NCBI GenBank assembly: GCA_001579985.1
Contig: LRSR01009199.1
Coordinates: forward strand, 3,586-37,269
Origin: Hypsibius dujardini
Lineage: Eukaryota; Tardigrada; Eutardigrada; Parachela; Hypsibiidae
Direction: 5' to 3'
Length of the DNA: 33,684 nucleotides
Under the pieces are notes generated by a model that made no database searches, was not told the DNA's origin, and saw only the letters and a list, made by a program, of their open reading frames with translations. The first letter of the stretch is position 1. Each line of letters begins with the position of its first letter. This document shows, one piece after another, positions 23,394 to 33,684 of the stretch. The position numbers and the translations under genes are program-made.

Positions 23394-25178
23394 AGTCTGT
23401 CTGACTGTCTGACTGACTGACTGACTGACTGTCTGCGTGCCTGTTGGGTTAGTCAGCGAACCTCGCGAGACGTGAAAGGAACAAATGCGCCAATACGTCC
23501 AGACAACGTGGTGTACACCACCGATTCCGACCCTCCCGGAATGAGTGTCGCCTTTTGGAGACTGGTTATCGTTTCACCCAGGTAGAAATTGCAAACCGAT
23601 TCCGCCTAGACAGAGAAAGCGTCGTTGAGTTTAAGCCACCCTCTCCTTTCCAAGCTACGGAATTCTGCTCATACCTTCTGCGAAGCGCCGTTCAGGAGAC
23701 CGCGATCCCAAAACGAGGAGGGGTCGTCCTCGTGGTCTTCGTTGACCGTGGCGGGGAGTCGGATGACTGAGAAGTTGCCGAACTTGTCCGCGATGGCGAT
23801 GGTGTTGTAGTCCAGCGGCATCGAACAGGTGATGTACCGCGGGAAGGTGTCGTCCGCGAAGATGCTCAGCACGTTCTCCTTGACTTTGTACTTGACAAAG
23901 TGCACGCTCTCACTGACGTCGGAGATGTAGAGGCGCGATCCCATTGTCTTGATGTCGACAATCATGTTGGGAATTTGCTAAGAACACAAACAGACCGTTC
24001 GGTCATGAGCAATTACATTTCCCAGAATCACACACCAGGTGGCGCCCTTTTTCGTCCCGTCTCAAATATCTTCCCCAGTATCCAAAAACTCATCTTCTCA
24101 GTTTGCTCTTTCACCTTGGACCCTTCGGGGGCCTTTCGGTCATGAGCAATTACATTTCCCAAAATCACCCACCAGGTGGCGCCCTTCGGAGACCTTTCGG
24201 TAATCAGCAATTACATTTCCCAGAATCACCCAACAGGTGGCGCCCTTTTTCGCCCCGTCTCAAATATCTTCCCCAGTACACAAAAATATGTCTTCTCAGT
24301 TGGTTTCTCACCTTGGATTCACACTTCCTCAGGAGTTTCTTCTTCCCCAGATCGTAGATTCTCAGCGATCGTCCCACGGCCACAGCTACCCGCCCCTGGA
24401 ACGCGGCGATCGAATGCGGGACCTCATCGACCGGTGTGACGTGCATGAGCTCGAGCTTCTGGAAATCATCCACAAAACGATAGGTCCGCAGTCGGCCGCC
24501 GCCGCCGAGCTGGCGCGGATTCAGCTGCAGGTCGACCGCGGTGCCGACCAGGACGAAATACTCCTCCTCCGCGCGGACGAGGAATTTCACGAGGCACACA
24601 CTGAAAGCCGCCTCGTTCTGCGGGAGGTCTTCCACCCAGAGGGTCTTGCCGGCCACCGGGTGGACGAGACGCACGCAGGACGCCCACTTGCCGGGTCCGG
24701 CTTTTGGGGCGCCGAAATCGACATCGTTGAGATCGCCGCGGAGGATTTCGGAGGCCAGGACCTTGGCCATGTCTTGGTCCGTCGGTTCGGCTGTGGTGAG
24801 GAGCTCCTGATAAGTTTGAAAAAAGCCATGAAAAATATTTAAGCTGGACGGTTAACGACTGGATGTTGTCTCCTGCCTGAAACAAATTTTCCTACAGTGA
24901 CTAAGACATCATCTGGCTTACTCGGGCCATTTCCTGTTTCCGCTGAATTTTCCCCTCTAGCGTATAGGCGTTATGGTCGGTCTCAATGGTGACCATCACT
25001 CCGATGGTCGGGTGAATGACAAATTTGCGGGGCGTATACCGCAGTGGGGTGACAGTCTCGTTAAAGACAGTTCCAAGCTTGTCCAAAGCCAGAATCCTAA
25101 ACACGAAGGCGGATATAAACTATTTGGCAATCACCAAACGCGGGGAGGCCAGTTTCTCCATCGTCTGTCTATCTGCCT

Positions 25179-25211
<33 letters not shown>

Positions 25212-25266
25212 CCTGCCTGACTGTCTGTCTGTCTGCCTGTCTGACTTGTCTGTCTGTCTGTTGGCA

Positions 25267-25304
<38 letters not shown>

Positions 25305-27207
25305 CATGTCTTATCTGTCGCTCGTACCTCAGCGTGTTAGAGGCAATGGCGACGATGCCTTCCGGGCACTGATCCGACGAGAACGCCGAAGCATACTCCA
25401 AGGTCTCGTAGGAGAGCGGGGTCAGGAGGAACCGATTTTGATAGTGGTAACTCAACCAGGCCCTGCTCGAAACCGCCAACACCTGGACAGAGCAAAGCAA
25501 AGCATCAACTCAGACATGTACCAAATAGACGCACAACGACGATATAATTCCGCCAATGGTTTGTGCAGATAACAAACATACCGCTTGGTTGCCTTGAATG
25601 GTCATGCGGAAGAGCTTGACCGGCCGCGAGCCCAAGTAACGTGTCCGTGTGTCAGAGAGGTCTCCGGTCACTGGATCCAGGACCGACCGCAGCAGCACAC
25701 CATTCTGCATGGATCGAAAAATTAACACATTCTTCAATATCGAACCAAAGATTCCATTCCCGTTTTACTCACTTGCAGTCCGATGTTCAGGTAGAGAACA
25801 CCACGGCGTTCCTTCGTGTCAGACGTGGCTGAGGATTCCCGACGGAAGTCTTTCGAGCCCAGTTCCACAATATTCAGACTTTCCGCTGGCGCTGGGAGGG
25901 CTTGCAGGCTCAGTGGCGAGAGACAGTCCTGCGGGTCCAGTGAGAGCAGTCGAACGGTATTGTCCTCCAGTCCGACTGCCAAGAAACGCGATCTGGCCTC
26001 ACCGGGCGGGACTTCTCCGAGGGCCATGCACGAGACGTCGGACTGCATCTCCTTCCGTTCGGTGTACTCGTTCAATTGACCAGTCTAAGACAAAACACAC
26101 TCTCATACCATTCTACAGACAGACAGCCAGACAGCCCGACAGTCAGACAGACAGACAGACAACCCGACAGTCAGACAGACAGACAGACAGACAGACAGAC
26201 AGTCCGTCAGACAGGCAGATAGACAGACAAACAGATAGAGAGACAGTCAAACAGACAGACAGTCAGGCAATTACTCATTACTGAAATGATTCCACTGACC
26301 TGATCCATTTCGAAGTAGACAAGCTCGCCGCCAGTGAGGGAAATCACCAGTTGACGCTCGTTGATGGTACACTTGGTGATGGTCCGCTTACCGGGGCTCT
26401 TCCACTCGTTGACGCGTTTATCGGCGCGGATATGGCGAATACCTTCAGGGTAGACCTGGATGAGAGCGTCGTCGCCCAACAGTGAACAGGCAATGGTGGG
26501 AGTGGTGCCGAGGAAACCGGAATCAGCAACCTCTTCCACCGTTTCCCCGATAGATAGGACCAGCGTGGCGTTCACGAAGGACACCACAATGTAGGCGTCA
26601 AATTTGTCTAAAGAGCAAATAAACCGTGACCGGAAGTCGGGGAATTCAAAGATAGTAAGAGTGATGGCTTCTCATCATCGAGACTCCTCCTCCTTACCAT
26701 CGCCATGCTTCCGTACAGTCCAGACAGCGTTGGGATTCCCCGGGAGTTCCGACACGGCCATCTCGGTGACCTCCAGGCCGTGGCGTAAAACACGCAACGT
26801 CGATCGGGCACTTGTTCCGCAGGCGGTGTAAAACTGAGGTGTATCCTCATTCGCCAGGTCTAAGATCTGTAAGGCATCAGACAAACCACAACAGATTAAC
26901 AGATTACCGCAAAACGGCAACAATGGATGGGAGGTTTCACGGTTATCCATCCAACCTTGCAGTGCATGATGGGGGAAAGGCTCTGCAATTCATCCACCAT
27001 GAGAAGATTTTTAGCCTCTCTCGGACGAAAATAGAACGTGTCACCTTCTTCCACCGGGGTGTTGCTGCTGAACTCCGGCTCGTCGTCGGCATCCCCAAGG
27101 TGGGCGATCTGATACAGACGACTAGAAGAAGAAGCAAAAACGAATTGAATCGTACGTAAACCAACTCTCTACCTTTCTGTCTGCCTGCCTTTCCGACTGC
27201 TTGTCTG

Positions 27208-27254
<47 letters not shown>

Positions 27255-29648
27255 GCTTGTCTGTCTGTCTGTCTGTCTGTCGGGATTATATCAAGTCTGC
27301 TAGAGTCTGAAGGGAAGCCATTTTGTGTGAGATTCTTACTGATTTCCAAACTCGCACGCCACGAAGAGAAACCCGGTGCGCAAGACACACAGCGACGAGG
27401 CCACCGGGATGGTGTCCAGGTACTTCATTTTAATCTCAGTCACCTGCGAAAAGAAGCAAGTCAAATTAACCAAAGATCGTCGCCAATCAGTCCAATGTTC
27501 CTCGAAGTTTACCATGTCTTCGTCACTGGTCAAAGTGACTTTGAAGATGTCACCCTGCTCGGTTTGTAGTAGGAAGAAAAACAACGCCTTGGTCTTGTGG
27601 GCGGTGTACGTGACAAACATCATGCCTCTATCGGGATCTTCCAGGTCATGCTGCAAAAAACAACCAAAATAGTTCGCAGTATTAAAAGTGGTGTCCCAGA
27701 CTTTCCCTGTCTGTCTGTCTGCCTGCATATTTGTCTGTCTCACAGTCTGCCTGCCTGTCTGCCTATTTGTCTGTCTGCATATCTATCTGTCTGACTGTCT
27801 GTCTGACAGTCTGTCTGCCTGAATGTCTGACTGTCTGCTTGTCTGCCTATCTGTCTGTCTGCCTGAATGTCTGACTGTCTGCTTGTCTGCCTGTCTGTCA
27901 ATTCATGGTTACTAGAAATTAAGATCCCATTCCACCCCTGTTGATAGTGCAGACTGCACACTTACACGTCTCCGTGGAATCGGTGCGCGCACATCCGGCT
28001 GCTCGCCCAGATTCTTGTAGGTGATGTAGTTCTCCGAGCAAATCAGAATGCCGCTGGGACCGTCGTTGCCTCCGGGCACGGCAATCAGGAAGTTTGCGCG
28101 CTCCTCCAGCGTCTCGGTGAACTTCCGCACCACATGGTTCAGGCCGAGATCGAGTTCGTAGAAGGTAAGACTCTGCTGGGACTTCTGCGCCGCTTCACCC
28201 GTGGGGTCGTTGTCGGCTTCCTACAAAAGAGAGAGAAAAAAACACCATGACAAAACAATAAATTAGCAGTTAACTCGGCAAGAAAGAAGACAGATTGAGA
28301 ACAGAATCAACCAATCAACACATACAATCAGCGCTGATTGCTCAATTCATTATACTCAATAACTGAACCAGTCAATCAATCAGTCAATCAATCAGTCAAT
28401 CAATCAGTCAATCAATGAGCCAATCAATCAGTCAATCAATGCGGCAATCAATCAGTCAATCAATGCGGTAATCAATCAGTCAATCAATACGGCAATCAAT
28501 CAGTCAATCAATGAGGCAATCAATCAGTCAATCAATGCGGCAATCAATCAGTCAATCAATGAGGCAATCAATCAGTCAATCAATCGACCATCGATAAGTA
28601 ACTTCTCGGAGGTAATCAACAGCACGCTCAGCTACCTCGTAATCCATTTCGAGGCAAGCGAAGAGAGGATTTTCAAAGCCCACGTCAACTCCGACAACGT
28701 TATAGAGGAATGTGTTGGCCTTATGTGCTTCCAATGGAGAAGAAATCGTCAGGCGGGCTTGCGAGTCGCGATTCATGATGAAGACCAACTTTTGCTTCTC
28801 TATCGCACCTTAACGAAAAAAAAAACGGTTTAATCATAAATAGATCACAAAATGTGTGCTTAAAAGAAGTCTACGGAATCGGTCTTGACCAGGCGGGAAT
28901 AAGTAAGGACACTTACCGATCATGACGGCGCGTCCCTTTGGATCAGTGGCAATGTACTGCCCCGGAACGATTCGACGGCAACCACTTTTGCCGAACGTTT
29001 CCTGATGAATCTAGGTAACGCAAGGAAAGAAATATATTAACGATGCCAATAAAATGCCTCAACGTGACTACGTGACGTACCCGATCGTAGCAATTTTTGG
29101 TCGGATTGTACTCGAGAATTGTAATCTTCCCCGAATCCGTGCCAACAACAATGTAATCTACAAAGAAACACAGAGAATAAGCCGACGTCTTTTCTCATTC
29201 TCCTGCGCTTCTCGTTCCAGACCGGAAAGATAGATTGATTTTATGACTGCCTCGAGCTAAGATACACCGGCAATTGTTATCGATTGATTCATCAGTTGAT
29301 TGAGTGATTCAGCGTTTCATTCACAATCAGTTAATCAATCAATCAATCGACCAAGGAACGCCAAATCAAAACAAATTCCAGTTCATCGGTAATTCACCAA
29401 CTCTTCCGCACACTGAACATACCTTTTGTCCCGCCGATCAAGCGAAAGCTCGAAAGCGATCGGATCACCCCAAACATGTCCATGCTGTGGGTGATGTGCA
29501 TCTTCCCGGAATCCGGGTCCGGTCGAATGACATCCAACGTTTGGCCGCGCGACGCGATGATCTCCTGCTGCTTTGTGCCGGCGAAATTGCCATGCGCCGC
29601 ACAGTTGATGCCCGTCGCTTTCTGCAGTGTCAAATTCAAGAGATGCAT
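22949..29648 (-). CDS. SF3B3: Splicing factor 3B subunit 3 (SF3B3/SAP130), 19 exons
   Basis: Scaffold of the U2 snRNP SF3b complex, built of three beta-propellers like DDB1. Exons on the - strand: 29648-29423, 29157-29081, 29010-28917, 28808-28636, 28220-27966, 27650-27513, 27443-27340, 27121-26956, 26866-26698, 26607-26300, 26084-25773, 25704-25582, 25482-25328, 25096-24922, 24806-24312, 23977-23675, 23605-23462, 23291-23187, 23089-22949. All phases fit and give 1220 aa, almost exactly the length of human SF3B3. Landmarks: start [125 protein letters not shown], and the end [15 protein letters not shown]. The donor of intron 17 is GTTCGC. Intron 6 is 69 nt, in frame and without stops. The gene is complete. 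Confidence 0.97.
23343..23445 (+). repeat. (CTGT)n array in SF3B3 intron 17
   Basis: Pure CTGT followed by a CTGA run, preceded by the 14-mer TACAAAGTACGACC at 23329-23342. Confidence 0.93.
23990..24311. repeat. SF3B3 intron 15: repeated segment including the splice donor
   Basis: Three direct copies (near 24000, 24139 and 24204) share GCAATTACATTTCCCAGAAT and CAGGTGGCGCCC. The first and third also share CGTCTCAAATATCTTCCCCAG and a stretch ending CACCTTGGA. On the coding strand CACCTTGGA reads as the exon end plus donor (CCAAG|GTG), so a second donor-like site lies inside the intron near 24112-24120. Confidence 0.85.
25161..25312 (+). repeat. (CTGT)n array in SF3B3 intron 13
   Basis: ACAG on the coding strand. 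The array ends close to the donor at 25327 and spans most of the 231-bp intron. Confidence 0.93.
26116..26272 (-). repeat. (CTGT)n array in SF3B3 intron 10, opposite orientation
   Basis: ACAG on the + strand, so CTGT on the coding strand of SF3B3, unlike the other SF3B3 arrays. Confidence 0.93.
27177..27282 (+). repeat. (CTGT)n array in SF3B3 intron 7
   Basis: CTGT with CTGC and CTTG variants, about half of the 218-bp intron. Confidence 0.93.
27706..27898 (+). repeat. (CTGT)n array in SF3B3 intron 5
   Basis: Impure array with a higher-order repeat of about 50 bp (CTGCCTGAATGTCTGACTGT occurs twice). Confidence 0.92.
28365..28588 (-). repeat. 24-bp AATC-based minisatellite in SF3B3 intron 4
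   Basis: Units of the type CAATCAATCAGTCAATCAAT plus GCGG, GAGG or ACGG, about nine copies, inside the 415-bp intron 28221-28635. Confidence 0.9.
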
Positions 29649-30885
29649 GTTGATGGCGGCGTTGCCGGAGCGAAGAGACGGAAGAGACGGAAGAGACACA
29701 GCGGCGTCCCCAGAAGGGAAAAAATGGCGTCTCTAACGACCTATCGTCCGAAACTTCTTTCACACTATCCAACGGCGATACTCCTCGGCAAAATTATATC
29801 ACGGAATTGATTCTCCACCAGAAATCGCCGAAAAGATTGATGGAATCAGGACTAGAGGAAATTGCTGTCGGCTTGAATGAGATGAAAACGTCGTCGTTCG
29901 TTCGTCGTCTTCAGTGAAGCGGCATCTTGTCGGCGTGTGGAAGTCCTTCCTCTGCAGAATACCACGTCCAGGCCTGCGGGGAATACAGGCACAATGTGAT
30001 GCAGAATTTTTTGTTTTGCTGTCTTGAAGTTCACAGATGCGAGAATTGAAAACAAAAATTGAATTCAAAAATGAGAAAATGAAAATGTCGATTTGTTTGT
30101 TCGCTTATTTTACCAGCTTGTTCGGACTTTTTTCACACTTGGCGTTCCGTTATTCGGCTGCGCGTTCCGTTACTTGATTCTCGCGCTCGGTTACTACTTA
30201 CCAGTGTCTGGTTGATCGTTTTCTTTGGCTGAATTTCTCAAAGTGAATGTACATCAGAGCCAATTCAAACAATATTCTACGAAGAGACATGGTGAATCTC
30301 CGATACTTAGGCTGTGTTTCGTTTCTATTAGTCTATTCACGGTGATTCGACTAGTGAAAAAATTGAATTTAGTGTAGCTCCTCCTACATGTTGCCAATAG
30401 GACCAATTGACTACGGCAGTCAACAAGCAGTGTACATGGGCCACCTTTTATAATTTGTTTTCAGCTTACAGATTTTTTAAGACATATCTCTCTTCCAAGT
30501 AAATTCTATAAAAATAAATGATAAATTTCATAAAAATATAAATTATTTTTTTTGCTGGCTCAATGGTCTCGATTTTTGTTTTTAAACAGCGGATCAGCCA
30601 AAATGTTCTTTCTGTCTGAAAACCCTATCTCGCGCGCCGTCTGTCGGCAAACCTTAGGCTCTGTGGGCGGTGCTTGAGATAGTGTTACCAGACAAGTGAT
30701 TCGACTTCGGGGTGGCCTGATTAAAGATTTTTTCCACTTGCGAGGTGAGTGTGTCTATTCGATGGCAGCATAGTCGGACTCTTACTCTTTGTGAAATTCT
30801 GATTTATTTCATAAAAAAATAAAAAAATAAGGTTTTTGTGGATTTCGCTCATTTTTCGACTTCCTCTTTGGTGTCTCTTGCAAAA
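29649..30885. promoter_or_regulatory. Head-to-head interval between SF3B3 and MRPS33
   Basis: Presumed promoters and 5' UTRs of both genes. Near 30140-30200 the motif GCG/GGCGTTCCGTTA recurs. A possible 5' UTR intron of MRPS33 could start at GTGAGTGTG (30743). No further gene is recognised. Confidence 0.4.
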
Positions 30886-31224
30886 ATGGCGACGCCGGCG
30901 GCGTCCCGATACGCTCAGATGATGAACCGCCTCAGCAGGAGAATTTTTAACGAGCCGCTCAAGCCGCTCGACTATCGCGGCAAGAAAAGTGTGAAAATTT
31001 TCAGCGAATTCCCGATGGATCAGCGGCCGCGCGTCACCGATTACTATCCTCCCCTGCCGCAGATTTGGAAGCTGATGCGCGCACTGCGCTCGCACGGCCT
31101 CTTCCGCGATGAGCATTTGGACTTCAACGAGGAGATGCAACGGCAGCGAGTCCTCCGCGGGAAGGTCAAACCGGCCCGCAAAGCGCCACCGCCCAAGGAA
31201 AAGCCCGCGGAGAAGGCGAAATAA
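30886..31224 (+). CDS. MRPS33: Mitochondrial small ribosomal subunit protein mS33 (MRPS33)
   Basis: Small basic protein of the mitochondrial 28S subunit, 112 aa against about 106 in human. The family pattern is clear: an N-terminal YAQMMNRLSRRIFNEP segment, VKIFSEFPMDQRP, the YYPPLPQIWKLMRALRSHGL block, LFRDEHLDFNEEMQRQR, and a Lys/Pro/Ala-rich basic tail. The coding sequence is a single exon. ATG 30886 (CAAAA ATGG) is chosen as the first ATG of the frame and matches the family start. AATAAA follows at 31413. Confidence 0.93.
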   Translation: MATPAASRYAQMMNRLSRRIFNEPLKPLDYRGKKSVKIFSEFPMDQRPRVTDYYPPLPQIWKLMRALRSHGLFRDEHLDFNEEMQRQRVLRGKVKPARKAPPPKEKPAEKAK

Positions 31225-31412
31225 TGTGTACGATATTGAAGGAAGGAAGGAAAAGAAAGTTGTTTGCTGGTTGCGAGTGGAGTGAATGTATTTTGTGACG
31301 TTGTCTCGGATGAATTTGCTGAAGACGTCTTAAACGGAATGTGCTCCTTTATACATATTCCCCCACCGAATTCACGCCTTTATCGTGAAAAAATTGTGGG
31401 GATTAAATTACG

Positions 31413-31418
31413 AATAAA
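31413..31418 (+). terminator. Polyadenylation signal AATAAA for MRPS33
   Basis: Canonical hexamer 189 nt after the MRPS33 stop codon, followed by a T-rich stretch. Confidence 0.6.
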
Positions 31419-31482
31419 AAAGATGTATTCACATTTTCAGTTCTTTGTTTTTCTGAGTTTCAAAGTTCGAAGTTTTTAAATA

Positions 31483-31695
31483 TCAATCAATCAATCAATC
31501 AATCGATCAATCAATCGATCAATCAATCAATCAAGCGATTCGAAGTTTTTCAGTACCAGTCAATCAATCAATCAATCAATCTAGCAATTCGAAGTTGTTC
31601 AGTACCAGTCAATCAATCAATCAATCAATCAATTAAGCAATCAGTTTAGCGATTCGAAGTTTTTCAATACCGGTCAATCAATCAATCAAACAATC
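31483..31695 (+). repeat. Composite (CAAT)n repeat downstream of MRPS33
   Basis: Four (CAAT)n blocks are separated by a conserved spacer of the type GCGATTCGAAGTTTTTCAGT. The following 31696-32029 shows no clear gene. A 27-nt exon-like segment at about 31941-31967 (flanked by TTTTAG and GTGAGC) might be an upstream exon of the next gene. Confidence 0.88.
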
Positions 31696-32029
31696 TAGCG
31701 AAACCTCGTTTGATACATCGTCGCGTGTCTACTAAACGTCCGATATGTTACCCCAGATCGTGGCTTTGTAATTTCATATCAAACCTGTGACAAATTCTTC
31801 TGCTTACTTGATGCGAGAATTGGCGGACTCCACATAAGCGCGGTAGAAGCAAATTCGGAATTAAGAATACGTTTGCTGGCTTGCTCGTCAGTCAATCAAG
31901 CGATCAATTGAAGCTCAATGAAATCAGTAGAACTTTTAGCGCGTACGGCTCGCCAAAATTACTATGGTGAGCCGTCTGATGCACTTGATTGATCTGTTTC
32001 GAACTGGCTATTAACCTGCTCGCGTTCAG

Positions 32030-32385
32030 TCCCCGAGGCTGTAACAAGTGTCATCGATCGCAACCTGGAGACGCCTCAGAATTTTATTGAGGTACTGTAT
32101 TCCAGTTATTTTTCCTACAATTTTCAGGAAATTCGTCCCTTTCTCTCGCCTTTGAAATGCCGTTCAGAAATCTTTACCGGAATTTCTTGTACAGCAAGGT
32201 ACCGTATTGCTTTTGCCCTTCCATGACTGGGTACCGTCATTTTGAATGGTTTCGTTTACGTTTCAGGATAAGAAACGGATGAAAAAAGAAGCGAGTCTCG
32301 CTGGAAGTCAGCACAGCCACCGTGTCTGCTCGAATTCTTCATCACAAACAGACTTTGCCATATCTGGTACGGACCTGTCTGTCTA

Positions 32386-32446
<61 letters not shown>

Positions 32447-33158
32447 TTGCCTGTCTGTCTCTCTGTCTCTCTGTCTGTCTGCCTGTCTGCCTGTTTGTCT
32501 GTCTGTTTGCCTGTTTGTCTGTCTGTTTGTGTGTCTGTTTGCCTGCCTTCTGGTGAAAAGATCTGTTAGTCCATTCGCGTATCATTGTTTTCTTTAGTAC
32601 TGTCTGCAGAAATGTGCAGGCTGTAGGACGGAATTCTCAACTTCTTTTAGAGCCGGTCCTGGATTTTAATCCGCAATCGGGAGATGTGCCGTCCGAAAAC
32701 ATGCCGACAAGTCAGTCGATGAGGATGGACAACGGCGACAGCGATTACCGATTGAGAATGTCTGAATTCAGGCAACAAGCATTTCCGCAAACCTCATCAC
32801 TGCCTGAACTGCATCGCTTGGTTCCTTCACCGAAGGTCGATTCTGTACCCGACCGGCCAAAAAGTGTTCTCTCCGACGGGCTAGAATCGGTTATACTTTC
32901 TTTGGAGAGCGAGGAATCCGATGATGACGAAGGGAGGGAAGTCGTCAAAGTTAAAGCAGACGATAGAGCCGACGAATTGGAGACTAGTCTGCAGCAGTTC
33001 GAGATGCTGCCGGAAAAATACAGACGGAATCGCGTTGAGGCGCAGGAAAATGTGGAAAAAATGCGGCTAATGTCGGAGAAGCTGGCTACGGCGGAGGAGT
33101 TATGCATTATGCTGCAGAGCAATCACGAGGCTGAAAGTGAGAACGGAAAAACTGTGCT

Positions 33159-33192
<34 letters not shown>

Positions 33193-33684
33193 CAGAAAGA
33201 CAGACAGGCAAACAATCAGTCAAATGCATATTAATAACTAGCCATATGTGATGTGCCACTTCTGTAGCTCGAACACTGAAAGCAACACTACGAAAGTTTG
33301 AAGAGGATTTTGAGAGTCTTCGAAGATCGTTGGAAGAAAATCACCTACAACTCCAAGGCTGTGAGGTTGACCGACGAAAATTGGAAAACCAAGTCTCTCA
33401 GCTCGTGTGTGAAAGAGACACACTGAGAAACTTGGCGAATTCCACGCAGGAGGAATTATCTGAGTTAAGGAAAGCCCCGAAAATCGAGGAATATTTTGTG
33501 TTGCGAACTGAAAAGCAGCTCGTTGAAGCTGACAATTTCAGCCTGCGAAAAGATTTGGAGGTGAGTAAAGGAAAAGGAATATAACAGCCGGAAACTATGC
33601 AAACAGGCCGAGAGGCTTTTAGGCATAGAGAGAACAGACAGACAAACAAACAACCAGACATACAGACAGACAGACAGACAGACA
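32030..33684 (+). CDS. Coiled-coil protein, partial at both ends
   Basis: Exons 32030-32091, 32267-32366, 32651-33136 and 33268-33560 join in phase; a donor GTGAGT at 33561 shows that the gene continues past the window. The product begins ..PEAVTSVIDRNLETPQNF, passes a Ser-rich region and an acidic patch (LESEESDDDEGREVV), then becomes a long Glu/Lys/Leu-rich coiled coil (RVEAQENVEKMRLMSEKLAT; LRKFEEDFESLRRSLEENHL; VCERDTLRNLANSTQEEL). I do not recognise the family; a golgin-, centrosome- or adaptor-type protein is possible. The true start is not identified. An alternative is an ATG at 32157 in an exon ending at 32198, which also keeps phase 0 with 32267 but would leave 32030-32091 non-coding. 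Confidence 0.7.
32374..32552 (+). repeat. (CTGT)n array in coiled-coil gene intron
   Basis: Starts about 8 nt after the donor GTACGG and occupies about 180 of 284 intron bases, with CTGC, TTGT and CTCT variants. Confidence 0.94.
33158..33212 (-). repeat. Short (ACAG)n array in coiled-coil gene intron
   Basis: Opposite orientation to the array at 32374, in a 131-bp intron of the same gene. Confidence 0.92.
33633..33684 (-). repeat. (ACAG)n array at window end
   Basis: Degenerate, then pure ACAG repeat starting about 70 nt after the last donor and running off the window. Confidence 0.9.

Noticed and set aside
24204-24885. Long + and - frames over 24.2-24.9 kb as a separate gene
   Set aside because: The - strand frame is SF3B3 exon 15 (24806-24312); the others are shadows.

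Overview
The window is nuclear DNA from an animal, most likely an invertebrate. It is packed with spliced genes (GT-AG introns, many of 60-120 bp) whose products are typical metazoan proteins, and the introns are filled with tetranucleotide repeats and short transposon relics. I cannot place it to a phylum. No prokaryotic, viral or CRISPR features are present, and I recognised no RNA gene.

I rebuilt eight genes by joining exons in phase and checking the joined products against the protein families. (1) A receptor guanylate cyclase, + strand, 254-8807, 19 exons, 1090 aa. (2) An unrecognised protein, - strand, 11752-12549, whose upstream region is part of an inverted duplication. (3) Arginyl-tRNA--protein transferase ATE1, + strand, 14392-17017, 5 exons, 526 aa. 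(4) A small PHD-finger protein, - strand, 17821-20189, 5 coding exons, 285 aa. (5) A GFOD1/2-type oxidoreductase, + strand, 20633-22551, 3 exons, 397 aa. (6) Splicing factor SF3B3, - strand, 22949-29648, 19 exons, 1220 aa. (7) Mitochondrial ribosomal protein S33, + strand, 30886-31224. (8) The start of a coiled-coil protein, + strand, 32030 to beyond the window end.

Genes mostly alternate in direction: gene 2/ATE1, PHD/GFOD and SF3B3/MRPS33 are head-to-head, while ATE1/PHD and GFOD/SF3B3 are tail-to-tail. They do not form one pathway. They are housekeeping functions (splicing, mitochondrial translation, N-degron arginylation), a chromatin-reader-like protein and a membrane receptor.

Non-coding DNA carries the most unusual content. 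From about 16.4 kb rightwards, twelve (CTGT)n/(CTGC)n arrays lie in introns or at the window end, several starting 6-10 nt after a splice donor. (AATC)n arrays, minisatellites of 10, 13, 20, 21, 24, 34, 40, 41 and 49 bp, two long foldback structures, several MITE-like elements and a solo LTR fill the rest. In three places duplicated DNA includes splice donors. I found no convincing new multi-gene system. The best leads are the PHD-gene donor lying inside a 21-bp in-frame minisatellite, the inverted duplication of a promoter and first exon, and the donor-duplicating introns.
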